Shown here: one piece after another, positions 24,425 to 38,135 of the stretch
Layout: each line of letters begins with the position of its first letter
Numbering within the stretch: position 1 is the first letter of the stretch
Source of the DNA: Stomorhina lunata
Taxonomy: Eukaryota > Arthropoda > Insecta > Diptera > Rhiniidae
Direction: 5' to 3'
NCBI GenBank assembly: GCA_933228675.1
Contig: OW121743.1
Coordinates: forward strand, 112,205,781 to 112,269,780
DNA length: 64,000 nt
Made by a program: the position numbers and the translations under genes
Notes under the pieces: generated by a model
Told to the model about the DNA's origin: nothing
The model's input: the letters and a program-made list of their open reading frames with translations, nothing else
Database searches by the model: none

Positions 24425-25999
24425 TTGCTTTAGAAAAATTTTCGATTAAAAAATTTTTCTATTTTCTAAAGAAAAATTTTCGATAAAAAAATTTTTCTAA
24501 AAAAAATGTCGATGAAAAAAAAATCGATAAAAAAATTTTTCTAAAGAAAAATTTTCGATAAAAAAATTTTTCTATAAAAAAGTTTTCGATAAAAAAACTT
24601 TTCTATAAAAAATTTTCGATAATAAAATTTTTCTATAGAAAAATTTTCGATAAAAAAATCTTTCTATAGAATAATTTTTTATCTCTAGAAAAATTTTCGA
24701 TAAACAAATTTTTCTATAGAAAAATTTTCGATAAAAAAAATGTTTCTATAGAAAATTTTTCGATAAAAAAATGTTTCTATAGCAAAATTTTCGATAAAAA
24801 AATTTTTCTATAGCAAAATTTTCGATAAAAAAAATTTCTATAGACAAATTTTAGATAAAAAAATTTTTCTATAGAAAAATTTTCGCTAAAAAAATTTTTC
24901 TATAGAAAAATTTTCGATAAAAAATTTTTTCTTTAGAAAAGTTTTCGATAAAAATTTTTTCTATAGAAAAGTTTTCGATAAAAAATTTTTCTATAGAAAA
25001 GTTTTCGATAAAAATTTTTTTCTATAGAAAAATTTTCGATAAAAAATCTTTTCTATAGAAAAATTTTAGATAAAAAATCTTTTCTATAGAAAAATTTTAG
25101 ATAAAAAAATTTTTCTACAGAAAAATTTTCGCTAAAAAAATGTTTCTATAGAAAAACTTTCGATAAAAAATTTTTTCTTTAGAAAAGTTTTCGATAAACA
25201 TTTTTTCTATAGAAAAGTTTTCGATAAAAAATTTTTCTATAGAAAAATTTTGGATAAAAAATTTTTTCTATAGAAAAATTTTCGATAAAAAATTTTTTCT
25301 ATAGAAAAATTTTCGATAAAAAATTGTTTCTATAGAAAATTTTCGATAAAAAATTTTTTCTATGGAAAATTTTCGATAAAAAATTTTTTGTATAGACAAA
25401 TTTTCGATAAAAAAAATTTTCTATAGAAAAATTTTCGATAAAAAAAATTTTTCTATAGAAAAATTTTCTTCAATAAAATTTTCAAAAAATTGTTTCTATA
25501 GAAAATTTTCGATAAAAAATTTTTTCTATGGAAAATTTTCGATAAAAAATTTTTTTTATAGACAAATTTTCGATAAAAAAAATTTTCTATAGAAAAATTT
25601 TAGATAAAAAAATTTTTCTACAGAAAAATTTTCGCTGAAAAAATGTTTCTATAGAAAAACTTTCGATAAAAAATTTTTTCTTTAGAAAAGTTTTCGATAA
25701 AAATTTTTTCTATAGAAAAGTTTTCGATAAAAAATTTTTCTACAGAAAAATTTTCGATGAAAAATTTTTCTACAGAAAAATTTTCGATAAAAAATTTTTT
25801 CTATAGAAAAATTTTCGATAAAAAATTTTTTCTTTAGAAAAGTTTTCGATAAACATTTTTTCTATAGAAAAATTTTCTTCAATAAAATTTTCTATAGAAA
25901 AATTTCATATAGAAAATTTTCTATAGAAAAATTTCATATAGAAAATTTTCTATTGAAAAATTTTTGATCAAAAAATTTTTTGTAGAAAAATTTTTCTAT
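24425..25999 (+). repeat. Family E satellite array, ~30-bp unit
   Basis: About 50 copies of a 29-31-bp unit: TTTTCGATAAAAAA, TTTTTC and TATAGAAAA. The strand switches at about 24425 relative to the preceding block. A variant series (TTTTCGCT or CTTTAGAAAAGTTTTCG) recurs near 24891, 25130 and 25633, showing segmental duplication. The last copies (25880-25960) change to the family C type ATTTCATATAG unit. Confidence 0.93.
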
Positions 26000-27711
26000 T
26001 TTTAACATTATTGATTAGTTCATTTATTGATTAGTTCTAAAATAGAATTATAGTGTTCTTTAAAAATATAAAAATTTTAGAAGATTATCATCTAAACATA
26101 ATTACGCATACATAACATGTTTCAGTTTCATACTCTATTTACATTTCACACCTTTTCTGTTGCTTTTTGCCAACTAAAGACAAAAACGCTGTTGAGGGGA
26201 TACAAAAAAGATTCCAATAAACAGAAGTTTATTTTAAAATTTCTGTTCACATTTCACCCTTTTTACTCCTGCAAACTGCTATTAAAGCATCTATTGGCTT
26301 TTTTGACCCAAATGTGCTTTTTGTCCCGCAAAGCCGAACAATTAACAAAAATGCTTTCAAAAAAAGCCCTTAGTCATAATTCCTAATTAGTTTTTTTCTG
26401 TTCACTCATAAACACCTCGATTATAAGAATTTTCTTCTTTTTTTTAATATTACGATGTAAAGACTTTATTGGTGGTTCCTTCAGACTCTTTGGCAGTTAA
26501 TAATAATTTTACAGAAAATTTTCATTATGATGATATTTTAAGTTGCCCATGTGCAAAACACCTGACGTTAATTTAGCTTTGTATATTTTCCCTGATTTTC
26601 ATTTTGACTAAAAAAAGTTTCCCGACTGAAGGAAGTCGTAAAAGTGTTTTTATTGTCACAGTAAAATTAAATTTTTGTTAAAATTTATGATTATTTGGCA
26701 AAATTATTCATTTTTATCTCTGTCTTTTCTAAGTTTTACTAATTACGATATAAAATTATAAAAATTTACTTTGACCAATTTATTTTTAATTTCATTTTAT
26801 ACAAAATGTTGATGACGATAATAATGATTATGATGACGATGATGGGTCATGATGAAGCCTCAAACAAAATTTTATATTTATTTTTGATGGTGTTTTTAAT
26901 TACTGGTAGCCAATTAAATTGTATTTTCTTATGAGTTATAGACATAATTTAAAAATGGAAATTGTTTTAATAAAAATTATAATTAAAATTTATTTGCTCA
27001 AGAATTTGTTTCAAGGAAATTCTTAATTTGAATTATGAAGTGGTAAAGACATGAAATTAAGAAAAAGACATGCCAAAAGGAAATCATGAATATTTTAAGA
27101 TTTTTTAATTAAAATTTCCTAATCAGAATATTTTGCAAATTTTCTACTATCTACAATATTTTAAATAAATTGTAAAAAAATTAAAAGATCCTAAAATTAT
27201 GCTTTGTAAAATATTTCATTTTTATAAAACGAGTAAAAACCTTAACCGTAACAAATGTCAATCTTCTCTGAAATGTCAAGTTAAATATTTAATTTCGAGT
27301 AATTAAGATTGATGATAGTATAGAAAAAAAAAATGTCAAACAGAAAATAGAAAATTGAATAAACAAAATCATTAGGTCTAAGAAAAATGAGTCAATGAAG
27401 CGTAAAAAAGCAACTGTTGCCTAAACAAATAGACTCCTTAAAGGCTGCAGTAATTCATTCATGTAATTAAAACTAAGTACAACATACTTTAAGGGGTATT
27501 CTAAGAAATACTTTAACAAATTGTTTAATTTCTAACTTCTAAAGAACAATAATAAACGCAAAAAAAAATAAGCAAATAACCATTTTAGCATTCTTAGAAC
27601 AAGACTATCTTAAGAAAAACGAATACTATTTTTGAGACTATAATAATTGTAAAATGTAAATGTAAAGAATTCAGTGTAAATTAAAAATGTTAAAATTATA
27701 TTTTGGTATCA
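26000..27711. other. Spacer, no gene supported
   Basis: AT-rich unique DNA. It contains a GAT/GAC-type microsatellite (26810-26860). The 89-codon frame at 26117-26386 has no recognisable domain, and its composition (F, L, K, S) is what chance gives at this base content, so it is not called. Confidence 0.5.
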
Positions 27712-30700
27712 TCAATTTTTTTAGAAAATTTTTGATATCACAAAATTTTTCTTTAGAAAATTCTTGATTTCATAGAATTTTTGATAGAACAAAATTTTTC
27801 TTTAGAAAATTTTTGATATCACAAAATTTTTCTTTAGAAAGTTTTTGATATCAAAAAATTTTTCTTTAGAAAATTTTTGATATTACAAAATTTTTCTTTA
27901 GAAAATTTTACAAAACTATATTACAAAACTTTTCTTTAGAAAATTTTTGACATCACAAAATTTTTCTTTAGAAATTTTTGAGATCACAAATTAGAAAAAG
28001 AAAATTTCGTCATATCACAAAATTTTTAATTTTTTTAAGAAAAGTTTTGATATTATCAAAATTATCGAAAAAAAAATCTAAAAAAAATTTTTGATGTTAT
28101 CAAAATTTTTCTTTACAAAAGGGTTGATATTATCAAAATTTTTCTTTAGAAAATTTTTCATATTATCAAAATTTTTCTTTAGAAAATTTTTGATATTATC
28201 AAAATTTTTCTTTAGAAAATTTTTCATATTATCAAAATTTTTCTTTAGAAAATTTTTCATATTATCAAAATTTTTCTTAAGAAAATTTTTGATATTATCA
28301 AAATTTTTCTTTAGAAAATTTTTGATATTTTTCTTTAGAAAATTTTTGATGTTATCAAAATTTTTCTTTAGAAAATTTTTGATGTTATCAAAATTTTTCT
28401 TTAGAAAATTTTTGATGTTATCAAAATTTTTCTTTAGAAAATTTTTGATGTTATCAAAATTTTTCTTTAGAAAATTTTTGATATTATCAAAATTTTTCTT
28501 TAGAAAATTTTTGATATTATCAAAATTTTTCTTTAGAAAATTTTTGATATTATCAAAATTTTTCTTTAGAAAATTTTTGATATTATCAAAATTTTTCTTT
28601 CGAAAATTGTTCATATTATCAAAATTTTTCATATTATCAAAATTTTTCTTTAGAAAATTTTTCATATTATCAAAATTTTTCTTTAGAAAATTTTTCATAT
28701 TATCAAAAATTTTCTTTAGAAAATTTTTCATATTATCAAAATTTTTCTTTAGAAAATTTTTCATATTATCAAAATTTTTCTTTAGAAAATTTTTCATATT
28801 ATCTAATTTTTCTTTAGAAAATTTTCTTTAGAAAATTTTTCATATTATCAAAATTTTTCTTTAGAAAATTTTTGATATTATCAAAATTTTTCTTTAGAAA
28901 ATTTTTCATACTATCAAAATTTTTCTTTAGAAAATTTTTCATATTATCAAAATTTTTCTTAAGAAAATTTTTGATATTATCAAAATTATTCTTTAGAAAA
29001 TTTTTGATATTTTTCTTTAGAAAATTTTTGATGTTATCAAAATTTTTCTTTAGAAAATTTTTGATGTTATCAAAATTTTTCTTTAGAAAATTTTTGATGT
29101 TATCAAAATTTTTCTTTAGAAAATTTTTGATATTATCAAAATTTTTCTTTAGAAAATTTTTGATATTATCAAAATTTTTCTTTAGAAAATTTTTGATATT
29201 GTCAAAATTTTTCTTTCGAAAATTGTTCATATTATCAAAATTTTTCATATTATCAAAATTTTTCTTTAGAAAATTTTTCATATTATCAAAATTTTTCTTT
29301 AGAAAATTTTTCATATTATCAAAAATTTTCTTTAGAAAATTTTTCATATTATCAAAATTTTTCTTTAGAAAATTTTTCATATTATCAAAATTTTTCTTTA
29401 GAAAATTTTTCATATTATCAAATTTTTCTTTAGAAAATTTTTCATATTATCAAAATTTTTCTTTAGAAAATTTTTCATATTGTCAAAATTTTTCTTTAGA
29501 AAATTTTTCATAAATATTATCAAAATTTTTCTTTAGAAAATTTTTGATATTATCGAAATTTTCTTTAAAAAATTTTTCATATTATCAAAATTTTTCTTTA
29601 GAAAATTTTTCATTTATCAGTTTTTCTTTAGAAAATTTTTCATATTATCAAAATGTTTCTTTAGAAAATTTTTCATATTATCAAAATTTTTCTTTAGAAA
29701 ACTTTTCATATTATCAACATTTTTCTTTAGAAAATTTTTCATATTATCAAAATTTTTCATATTATCAAAATTTTCCTTTAGAAAATTATTCATATTATCA
29801 AAATTTTTCATTAGAAAATTTTTCATATTATCAAAATTTTTCTTTAGAAAATTATTCATATTATCAAAATTTTTCTTTAGAAAATTTTTCATATTATCAA
29901 AATTTTTCATATTATCAAAATTTTTCTTTAGAAAATTATCAAAATTTTTCTTTAGAAAATTTTTCATAAATATTATGAAAATTTTTCTTTAGAAAATTTT
30001 TGATATTATCGAAATTTTCTTTAAAAAATTTTTCATATTATCAAAATTTTTCTTTAGAAAATTTTTCATATTATCAAATTTTTCTTTAGAAAATTTTTCA
30101 TATTATCAAAATTTTTCTTTAGAAAATTTTTCATATTATCAAAATTTTTCTTTAGAAAATTTTTCATATTATCAAAATTTTTCTTTAGAAAATTTTTCAT
30201 ATTATCAAAATTTTTCTTTAGAAAATTTTTCATATTATCAAAATTTTTCTTAAGAAAATTTTTGATATTATCAAAATTTTTCTTTAGAAAATTTTTGATA
30301 TTTTTCTTTAGAAAATTTTTGATGTTATCAAAATTTTTCTTTAGAAAATTTTTGATGTTATCAAAATTTTTCTTTAGAAAATTTTTGATGTTATCAAAAT
30401 TTTTCTTTAGAAAATTTTTGATGTTATCAAAATTTTTCTTTAGAAAATTTTTGATGTTATCAAAATTTTTCTTTAGAAAATTTTTGATATTATCAAAATT
30501 TTTCTTTAGAAAATTTTTGATATTATCAAAATTTTTCTTTAGAAAATTTTTGATATTATCAAAATTTTTCTTTTGAAAATTTTTGATATTATCAAAATTT
30601 TTCTTTAGAAAATTTTTGATATTATCAAAATTTTTCTTTAGAAAATTTTTGATATTATCAAAATTTTTCTTTAGAAAATTGTTCATATTATCAAAATTTT

Positions 30701-31735
30701 TCTTTAGAAAATTGTTCATATTATCAAAATTTTTGTTTAGAAAATTTTTCATATTATCAAAATTTTTCTTTAGAAAATTTTTCATATTATCAAAATTTTT
30801 CTTTAGAAAATTTTTCATATTATCAAAAACTTTCTTTAGAAAATTTTTCATATTATCAAAATTTTTCTTTAGAAAATTTTTCATATTATCAAAATTTTTC
30901 TTTAGAAAATTCTTCATATTATCAAATTTTTCTTTAGAAAATTTTTCATATTATCAAAATTTTTCTTTAGAAAATTTTTCATATTATCAAAATTTTTCTT
31001 TAGAAAATTTTTTCTAGAAAATTTTGTATATTATCAAAATTTCTCTTTAGAAAATTTTTCATATTATCAAAATTTTTCTTTAGAAAATTTTTCATATTAT
31101 CAAAATGTTTCTTTAGAAAATTTTTCATGTTATCAAAATTTTTCTTTAGAAATTTTTCATATTATCAAAATTTCTCTTTAGAAAACTTTTCATATTATCA
31201 ACATTTTTCTCTAGAAAATTTTTCATATTATCAAAATTTTTCATATTATCAAAATTTTTCTTTAGAAAATTATTCATATTATCAAAATTTTTCTTTAGAA
31301 ATTTTTCATATTATCAAAATTTTTCATTAGAAAATTTTTCATATTATCAAAATTTTTCTTTAGAAAATTATCAAAATTTTTCTTTAGAAAATTTTTCATA
31401 AATATTATCAAAATTTTTCTTTAGAAAATTTTTGATATTATCGAAATTTTCTTTAAAAAATTTTTCATATTATCAAAATTTTTCTTTAGAAAATTTTTCA
31501 TTTATCAGTTTTTCTTTAGAAAATTTTTCATATTATCAAAATGTTTCTTTAGAAAATTTTTCATATTATCAAAATTTTTCTTTAGAAAATTTTTCATATT
31601 ATCAAAATTTTTCTTTAGAAAATTTTTCTTATTATCAAAATTTTTCTTTAGAAAATTTTTGATATCACAATTTTTTTTGTATATCAAAACATTTGCTATA
31701 AAAAAAATTATAGAATTTTTGAGAAAAATTTTTGA
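27712..31735 (+). repeat. Family D satellite array, 33-bp unit, + orientation
   Basis: About 4 kb, roughly 120 copies of a 33-bp unit: CAAAATTTTTCTTTAG, AAAATTTTT and a 9-bp linker (GATATTATC, CATATTATC or GATGTTATC). TTTTGATATTATCAAAA is a 17-bp palindrome. Because 33 is divisible by 3, both strands stay open in several frames, giving low-complexity frames of up to 283 codons with an 11-residue repeat; these are by-products. A higher-order duplication is visible: CATTTATCAG at 29611 and again at 31499, 1888 bp apart, each in the same variant context. The left end (27712-28080) has a GATATCACAA linker and is degenerate. Confidence 0.96.
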
Positions 31736-33065
31736 TAAAATTTTCTATTTTATCCTTATGCCACTGGCTATTTATGCATAATTTAGATTCATTAAATTGT
31801 TATATTTAAGAGTATAAAATATATTAAATCAAAATTTGGCTTATCAAATTTTCAGCTGGCCATCCTTTAAATATGCAGAAAATTTTATTACCAAAAAGAA
31901 TCTTAATAAATACAATAAAAATACTTCTTTAAGTGTAATCAACAGTATTGTGGTAAAAAAAGAAACTTTTTCCATTTTGATACAACCCACAATAATACCC
32001 TAGAGGAGCTACTTTTTGCACACATTCTTTCTTTTCAGTAAAATAAAAGGGAACAAAGTAAACCAACAAGAAATTGGGAAAAAAATTTTGTGGTTGTCAG
32101 TAAATTTTGCTTCGAGGAATAAAAATAAAGATTATACTAAAAATATCACAAACAAAAGAAAACGCGAGAAAATTTTAAGGAAATTTAATGAGAAAAGCAC
32201 TTAAATAATTTAGAACAAACTGATATTGTTCTAAAAATATAAAGAGAAAAGATAAGATTTTAAATCAAAATCAAAACTCTTTCAAAACAAAATAACATGC
32301 GCATTTGACAAACAATGAGAAAAATACTCACTTGTATTAAAAATTGTATCTCTTTCAAGTAAATATTGAGTGTTTCTATTAAAGTCAAAATAATAAGAAT
32401 GAGAGTGTAGAATTTAAGAAATTTTGTTTCCTTAGTACTTACACATACAAACATATATTTTATTGAACCATTTGCAAAAGGCGAGACTTTTTAGTCATTT
32501 CCCTTTCCGCCGACCACCATTACAACAACAAAACACCAGGAAAAGAGCCAAATTGTATAAATGTAAGTATGTAAGTGAGAGGCTACAAATGTTTCTTAAA
32601 AATGTATGTGTTTTGTAATAATAAAAATAAAAGATATTCAAAATATCCAAATGTTTTGTGTGTAAATGAGAAATGTGGTGTAATGTAAAATATTAAAACC
32701 CGTGTACCAAGAAATGTTTCACAAAAAAGGCATTGACATTGCTTTACTTGACTTTTTTCCTTCTATCTACTCGTTACTTATACTAGATGTAAGTGGTTTT
32801 TATCTCTGGGTGGGTTTGTGGGTTGTTTTGTAAAATTTGAATGTTTAGGCGAGTGCTACCTCCAAAGCGAAGGCTTGTCTGTGTTGGAGAGTTGATAAAC
32901 TAACAACAACGATGAAATTGTGTCAAATTACAGTCACACTTAATATATAACGAGATTCATTTTTGTTTTGTTCTAAAAATTTCTTTTCTGTTGTAGATTT
33001 TTGCAAATTCTAAAGCCGGCAGTTGTTATGTAAGTGTTAAATGACCTACAAATTACTAAAGGAAA
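31736..33065. other. Spacer (loop) between inverted family D arrays
   Basis: About 1.3 kb of mostly unique AT-rich DNA. Short frames at 32016-32204 (+) and 32260-32454 (-) have no recognisable features. This segment would be the loop if the flanking arrays paired. Confidence 0.6.
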
Positions 33066-35870
33066 TTGCTAAAAATTTTCTAAAGAAAAATTTTGATAAT
33101 ATCAAAAATTTTCTAAAGAAAAATTTTGATAATATCAAAAATTTTCTAAAGAAAAATTTTGATAATATCAAAAATTTTCTAAAGAAAAATTTTGATAATA
33201 TCAAAAATTTTCTAAAGAAAAATTTTGATAAAATCAAAAATCGTTCTAAAGAAAAATTATGAAAATATCAAAAATCATTCTAAAAAAAATTTGAATAATA
33301 TCAAAAATCATTCTAAAGAAAAATTTTGATATCAAAAATTTTCTAAAGAAAAATTTTGATAATATCAAAAATTTTCTAAAGAAAAATTTTGATAATATCA
33401 AAAATTTTCTAAAGAAAAATTTTGATAATATCAAAAATTTTCTAAAGAAAAATTTTGATAATATCAAAAATTTTCTAAAGAAAAATTTTGATAAAATCAA
33501 AAATCGTTCTAAAGAAAAATTATGAAAATATCAAAAATCATTCTAAAGAAAAATTTTAATAATATCAAAAATCATTCTAAAGAAAAATTTTGATATCAAA
33601 AATTTTCTAAAGAAAAATTTTGATATCAAAAATTTTCTACAGAAAAATTTTGATAATATCAAAAATTTTCTAAAGAAAAATTTTGATAAAATCAAAAATC
33701 GTTCTAAAGAAAAATTATGAAAATATCAAAAAACCTTCTAAAGAAAAATTTTAATAATATCAAAAATCATTCTAAAGAAAAATTTTGATATCAAAAATTT
33801 TCTAAAGAAAAATTTTGATAAAATCAAAAATCGTTCTAAAGAAAAATTATGAAAATATCAAAAATCATTCTAAAGAAAAATTTTGATAATATCAAAAATT
33901 TTCTAAAGAAAAATTTTGATAATATCAAAAATTTTCTAAAGAAAAATTTTGATAATATCAAAAATTTTCTAAAGAAAAATTTTGATAATATCAAAAATTT
34001 TCTAAAGAAAAATTTTGATAATATCAAAAATTTTCTAAAGAAAAATTTTGATAATATCAAAAATTTTCGAAAGAAAAATTTTGATAATATCAAAAATTTT
34101 CTAAAGAAAAATTTTGATATCAAAAATTTTCTAAAGAAAAATTTTGATGATATCAAAAATTTTCTATAGAAAAATTTTGATGATATCAAAAATTTTCTGT
34201 AGTAAAATTTTGATGATATCAAAAATTGTCTATAGAAAAATTTTGATGATATCAAAAATTTTCTATAGAAAAATTTTGATAATAACAAAAATTTTCTAAA
34301 GAAAAATTTTGATAAAATCAAAAATCGTTCTAAAGAAAAATTATAAAAATATCAAAAATCATTCTAAAGAAAAATTTTAATAATAGCAAAAATCATTCTA
34401 AAGAAAAATTTTGATATCAAAAATTTTCTAAAGAAAAAATTTGATAACATCAAAAATTTTCTAAAGAAAAATTTTGATAACATCAAAAATTTTCTAAAGA
34501 AAAATTTTGATAATATTAAAAATTTTCTAAAGAAAAATTTTAATAATATCAAAAATTTTCTAAAGAAAAATTTTGATAGTATCAAAAATTTTCTAAAGAA
34601 AAATTTTGATAATATCAAAAATTTTCTAAAGAAAAATGTTGATAATATCAAAAATTTTCTAAAGAAAAATTTTGATAATATCAAAAATTTTCGAAAGAAA
34701 AATTTTGATAATATCAAAAATTTTCTAAAGAAAAATTTTGATAATATCAAAAATTTTCTAAAGAAAAATTTTGATAATATCAAAAATTTTCTAAAGAAAA
34801 ATTTTGATATCAAAAATTTTCTAAAGAAAAATTTTGATGATATCAAAAATTTTCTATAGAAAAATTTTGATGATATCAAAAATTTTCTATAGAAAAATTT
34901 TGATGATATCAAAAATTTTCTATAGAAAAATTTTGATGATATCAAAAATTTTCTATAGAAAAATTTTGATGATATCAAAAATTTTCTATAGAAAAATTTT
35001 GATGATATCAAAAATTTTCTATAGAAAAATTTTGATGATATCAAAAATTTTCTATAGAAAAATTTTGATGATATCAAAAATTTTCTATAGAAAAATTTTG
35101 ATGATATCAAAAATTTTCTATAGAAAAATTTTGATGATATCAAAAATTTTCTATAGAAAAATTTTGATGATATCAAAAATTTTCTATAGAAAAATTTTGA
35201 TGATATCAAAAATTTTCTATAGAAAAATTTTGATGATATCAAAAATTTTCTATAGAAAAATTTTGATGATATCAAAAATTTTCTATAGAAAAATTTTGAT
35301 GATATCAAAAATTTTCTATAGAAAAATTTTGATGATATCAAAAATTTTCTATAGAAAAATTTTGATGATATCAAAAATTTTCTATAGAAAAATTTTGATG
35401 ATATCAAAAATTTTCTATAGAAAAATTTTGATGATATCAAAAATTTTCTATAGAAAACTTTTGATGATATCAAAAATTTTCTATAGAAAAATTTTGATGA
35501 TATCAAAAATTTTCTTTAGAAAAATTTTGATGATATCAAAAATTTTCTTTAGAAAAATTTTGATGATATCAAAAATTTTCTTTAGAAAAATTTTGATGAT
35601 ATCAAAAATTTTCTTTAGAAAAATGTTGATGATATCAAAAATTTTCTTTAGAAAAATTTTGATGATATCAAAAATTTTCTTTAGAAAAATTTTGATGATA
35701 TCAAAAACTTTCATTAAAAATTTTTGATGATATCAAAAATTTTCTTAGAAAAATTTTAATGATATCAAAAATTTTTTTTAGAAAAATTTTGATGATATCA
35801 AAAATTTTTTCTAGAAAATGTTGATAGTGTGAAAAATTTTCATTATAACAAATTTTCTATAGGATTTTTT
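33066..35870 (-). repeat. Family D satellite array, inverted
   Basis: Reverse complement of the family D unit (TTTTCTAAAGAAAAATTTTG plus GATAATATC linker), about 85 copies over 2.8 kb. From about 34834 to 35510 the unit becomes nearly uniform with a GATGATATC linker and CTATAG centre (about 20 copies), then CTTTAG (about 7 copies). A composite marker containing AATCGTTCTAAAG then AATTATGAAAATATC recurs near 33238, 33498, 33698, 33833 and 34321, showing repeated block duplication. The open frames of up to 380 codons here are repeat artefacts. Confidence 0.96.
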
Positions 35871-38135
35871 TTTTAGTTTTTCTTACATAAAATTGTTAAT
35901 CACAAAATTTTTACTTAAGAAAATAATGTTTGTTTTGTAATTTGTGTATCATTCTTATATTTATTATTGACACATATTTAACAATTTCCATACAAAACTA
36001 CATATTCATTTTTCAAATATTTTCTTAATTGTCCTCTATGCTAATGTTAACGCTCATGTGTACAAATTATTTACTTTAGAATTATTTTTCTTCATCAAAA
36101 CATTTCAAGTCAATAAAGGATCTGTCCGTCTATCTGTCTGAAATATTTTCCCACCCATTTCCCTTAGTTAAAAACGCACTCATTCCCCCACTTTTGTCTG
36201 CCTTAACTTGTGATCACTTTTCATTTGGGGGCGATTTTATTATTAATTTTGTGTTGAAATCAAATAAATCATGAAAGAAATTTTAATAGGTTTGTTCTTG
36301 GTATTATAGTATTCAATACAATTTGACTGAATATTATGTTTATGAAAAACTCTTAATCATTTTTATTTATTAATCTGAGAAAATTAAGTTATTTTTCATT
36401 TCGAAAATTGACGGGGGTGTAGTATCGCACGTGTGTGAATATTCAAATAAATAATAAATTCCCCCTTTGTCTTGAATTTTTTGAAGATTTTTGATAAAAG
36501 AGATTTGATTATATGTGTCAAATCCCCTAGGGTCCATAAGTTTAAGAACCAACACGACTTCAAGTGTCAGATGCACAATATTTTTAGATCATATAGAAAT
36601 TTTGTAAGAATATAGAATTTTTTATTTTATCTTACCATTACACTTTTGATTTTTTGATATATGATTGAAAATTTACCTGTAATGAAAAAAACGAATACAA
36701 TTTATTAGTAACGATAAAACTGAATATTTAATCTAAAAATATTAAAATAAATTTTTGAATTAGTAAAAAAAACATCATATTTTGAATGATATTAGGAAAT
36801 CAGAAGACAACCCATAAACAAATTTTTCTCAATACTTTTAATTTGAATAGAATAATAGAATGAAAATCTCTGTTAACATACCTCAATTTAAACTGACTAT
36901 CCTATAAGCCCCCTTCCACCAAAACCCATATTATTTTATTAAAAAATCCCACATTAGCCTCTATTACAGAATTATTGTTATTATTATATCACAAACACTG
37001 AACAATTAAACAATTATTAATTTCACACGAACTTATTCATTTGCAAACACTAAATTGATATATCTATTTAAATTTCTGCCGACTTTTATTCCGACTAATT
37101 ACCCAGTTACGTAGTCGTCATTTACAATACAATCACTTGAATATGATAATTTCAATCTGAGCAGAAAAAAAAACAATCTCTACATCAAAAAAAGTTTTGA
37201 TTGATAATTGTAATAAAACGAGCAAAAAACGCTACAAAACACATTTTGCCGACATTTGTTTTAATAGATGATGTGATAAGAAAAAATAGCGATTGCTTAA
37301 CTAAAAGTAGCTTTTTTCTGAAAGTATTTAAAAAATTTGGTAAAATTAAAAAAAAAAAGTTTTTTTCCTAAAATTATGGAATATCAAACCTTTTATAAAA
37401 AGGTATTACTTATGTATTGCACTAGAATTCTATATTATTAACATAACTTATTTTTGTAATTAACAGTTTTTATAAAACTTAACCTTCTAAACAACCATTC
37501 CTAGACGAGATGGTCGGTTAACTCTTCATCATCGGGAGGAGTATCACTTATTGTAGACAGCTCAAAAAGCACACATAATACCTAATTTGCGACATAAAAT
37601 AAATACGAATTATATTGTCTATGAAAAAATATAAAAAAGTGATGTTTATCGTCTAAAAATAATAAAGCACACTACATTTTTTAGTTTTATCTTTTCTTTA
37701 CCTTTCACACTTTTGTGGTTGCCTTTTTGGCTGTTGTAAAAAGGGGTTCAGAAAAAATTTTATTTCAAAGTCGATTTAAAAACTGAGCACAGTCGAAATT
37801 AGATTTATTTAAATTTGTTTAATCAAAGTTAGTTATGGTGTTATTAACAAATTGTTTTAAAAATCTATACCTCTTGAATGAGAGTAATTGGACAAGTGAT
37901 TGGAAGCACTACTCGACGAAGATTGTTGTCAATCTCAAGCAGAACTTGCATTATTGTTTTGAGTTAAACAACAATCAATTTTCCTACTCATTGGGATTGA
38001 TTTAAAAACAAGCAAATTGGGAACAATATAAATTGAAGCCAAATGATGTTAAAAGACGTTTCATTTCAGAAATAATACTTGAATAACAATACAAAAATAA
38101 ATCGTTCTGTTATTAGTAATAAACAAAGATCTTAG
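35871..38135. other. Unique spacer, no gene supported
   Basis: AT-rich with short tracts of normal composition. A 68-codon frame at 36370-36576 (-) shows no recognisable domain. GTCCGTCTATCTGTCTG lies near 36124. A hammerhead-like relic is listed separately at 37501-37545. Confidence 0.5.
37501..37545 (-). pseudogene. Decayed relative of the hammerhead-like motif
   Basis: On the minus strand this reads TACTCCTCCCGATGATGA followed by AGAGTTAACCGACCATC. It aligns with 8871-8902 (TCCTCCTGAAGAT, then CTTAACCAACCATC). The core has CCGATGA in place of CTGANGA, and the GAAA box is lost, so a ribozyme here would be dead. It suggests that a repeat carrying this motif is dispersed in the genome. Confidence 0.4.

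Noticed and set aside
26117..26386. 89-codon + frame
   Set aside because: No recognisable domain; F/L/K/S-rich as expected by chance in this base composition.
28078..31017. Open frames of 104-283 codons on both strands with an 11-residue Lys/Asn/Phe or Phe/Arg/Lys repeat
   Set aside because: They exist in several frames and on both strands at once because the satellite period (33 bp) is a multiple of 3 and lacks stops. There is no conserved start context, domain or unique sequence.
31990..32040. Splice-acceptor-like pyrimidine tract followed by CAG upstream of a 62-codon frame
   Set aside because: Such tracts are common by chance in this AT-rich DNA, and the following frame has no recognisable content or matching donor.
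34364..35727. Open frames of 380 codons (-) and 297 codons (+)
   Set aside because: Same 33-bp satellite artefact; overlapping opposite-strand frames made of one repeated peptide.
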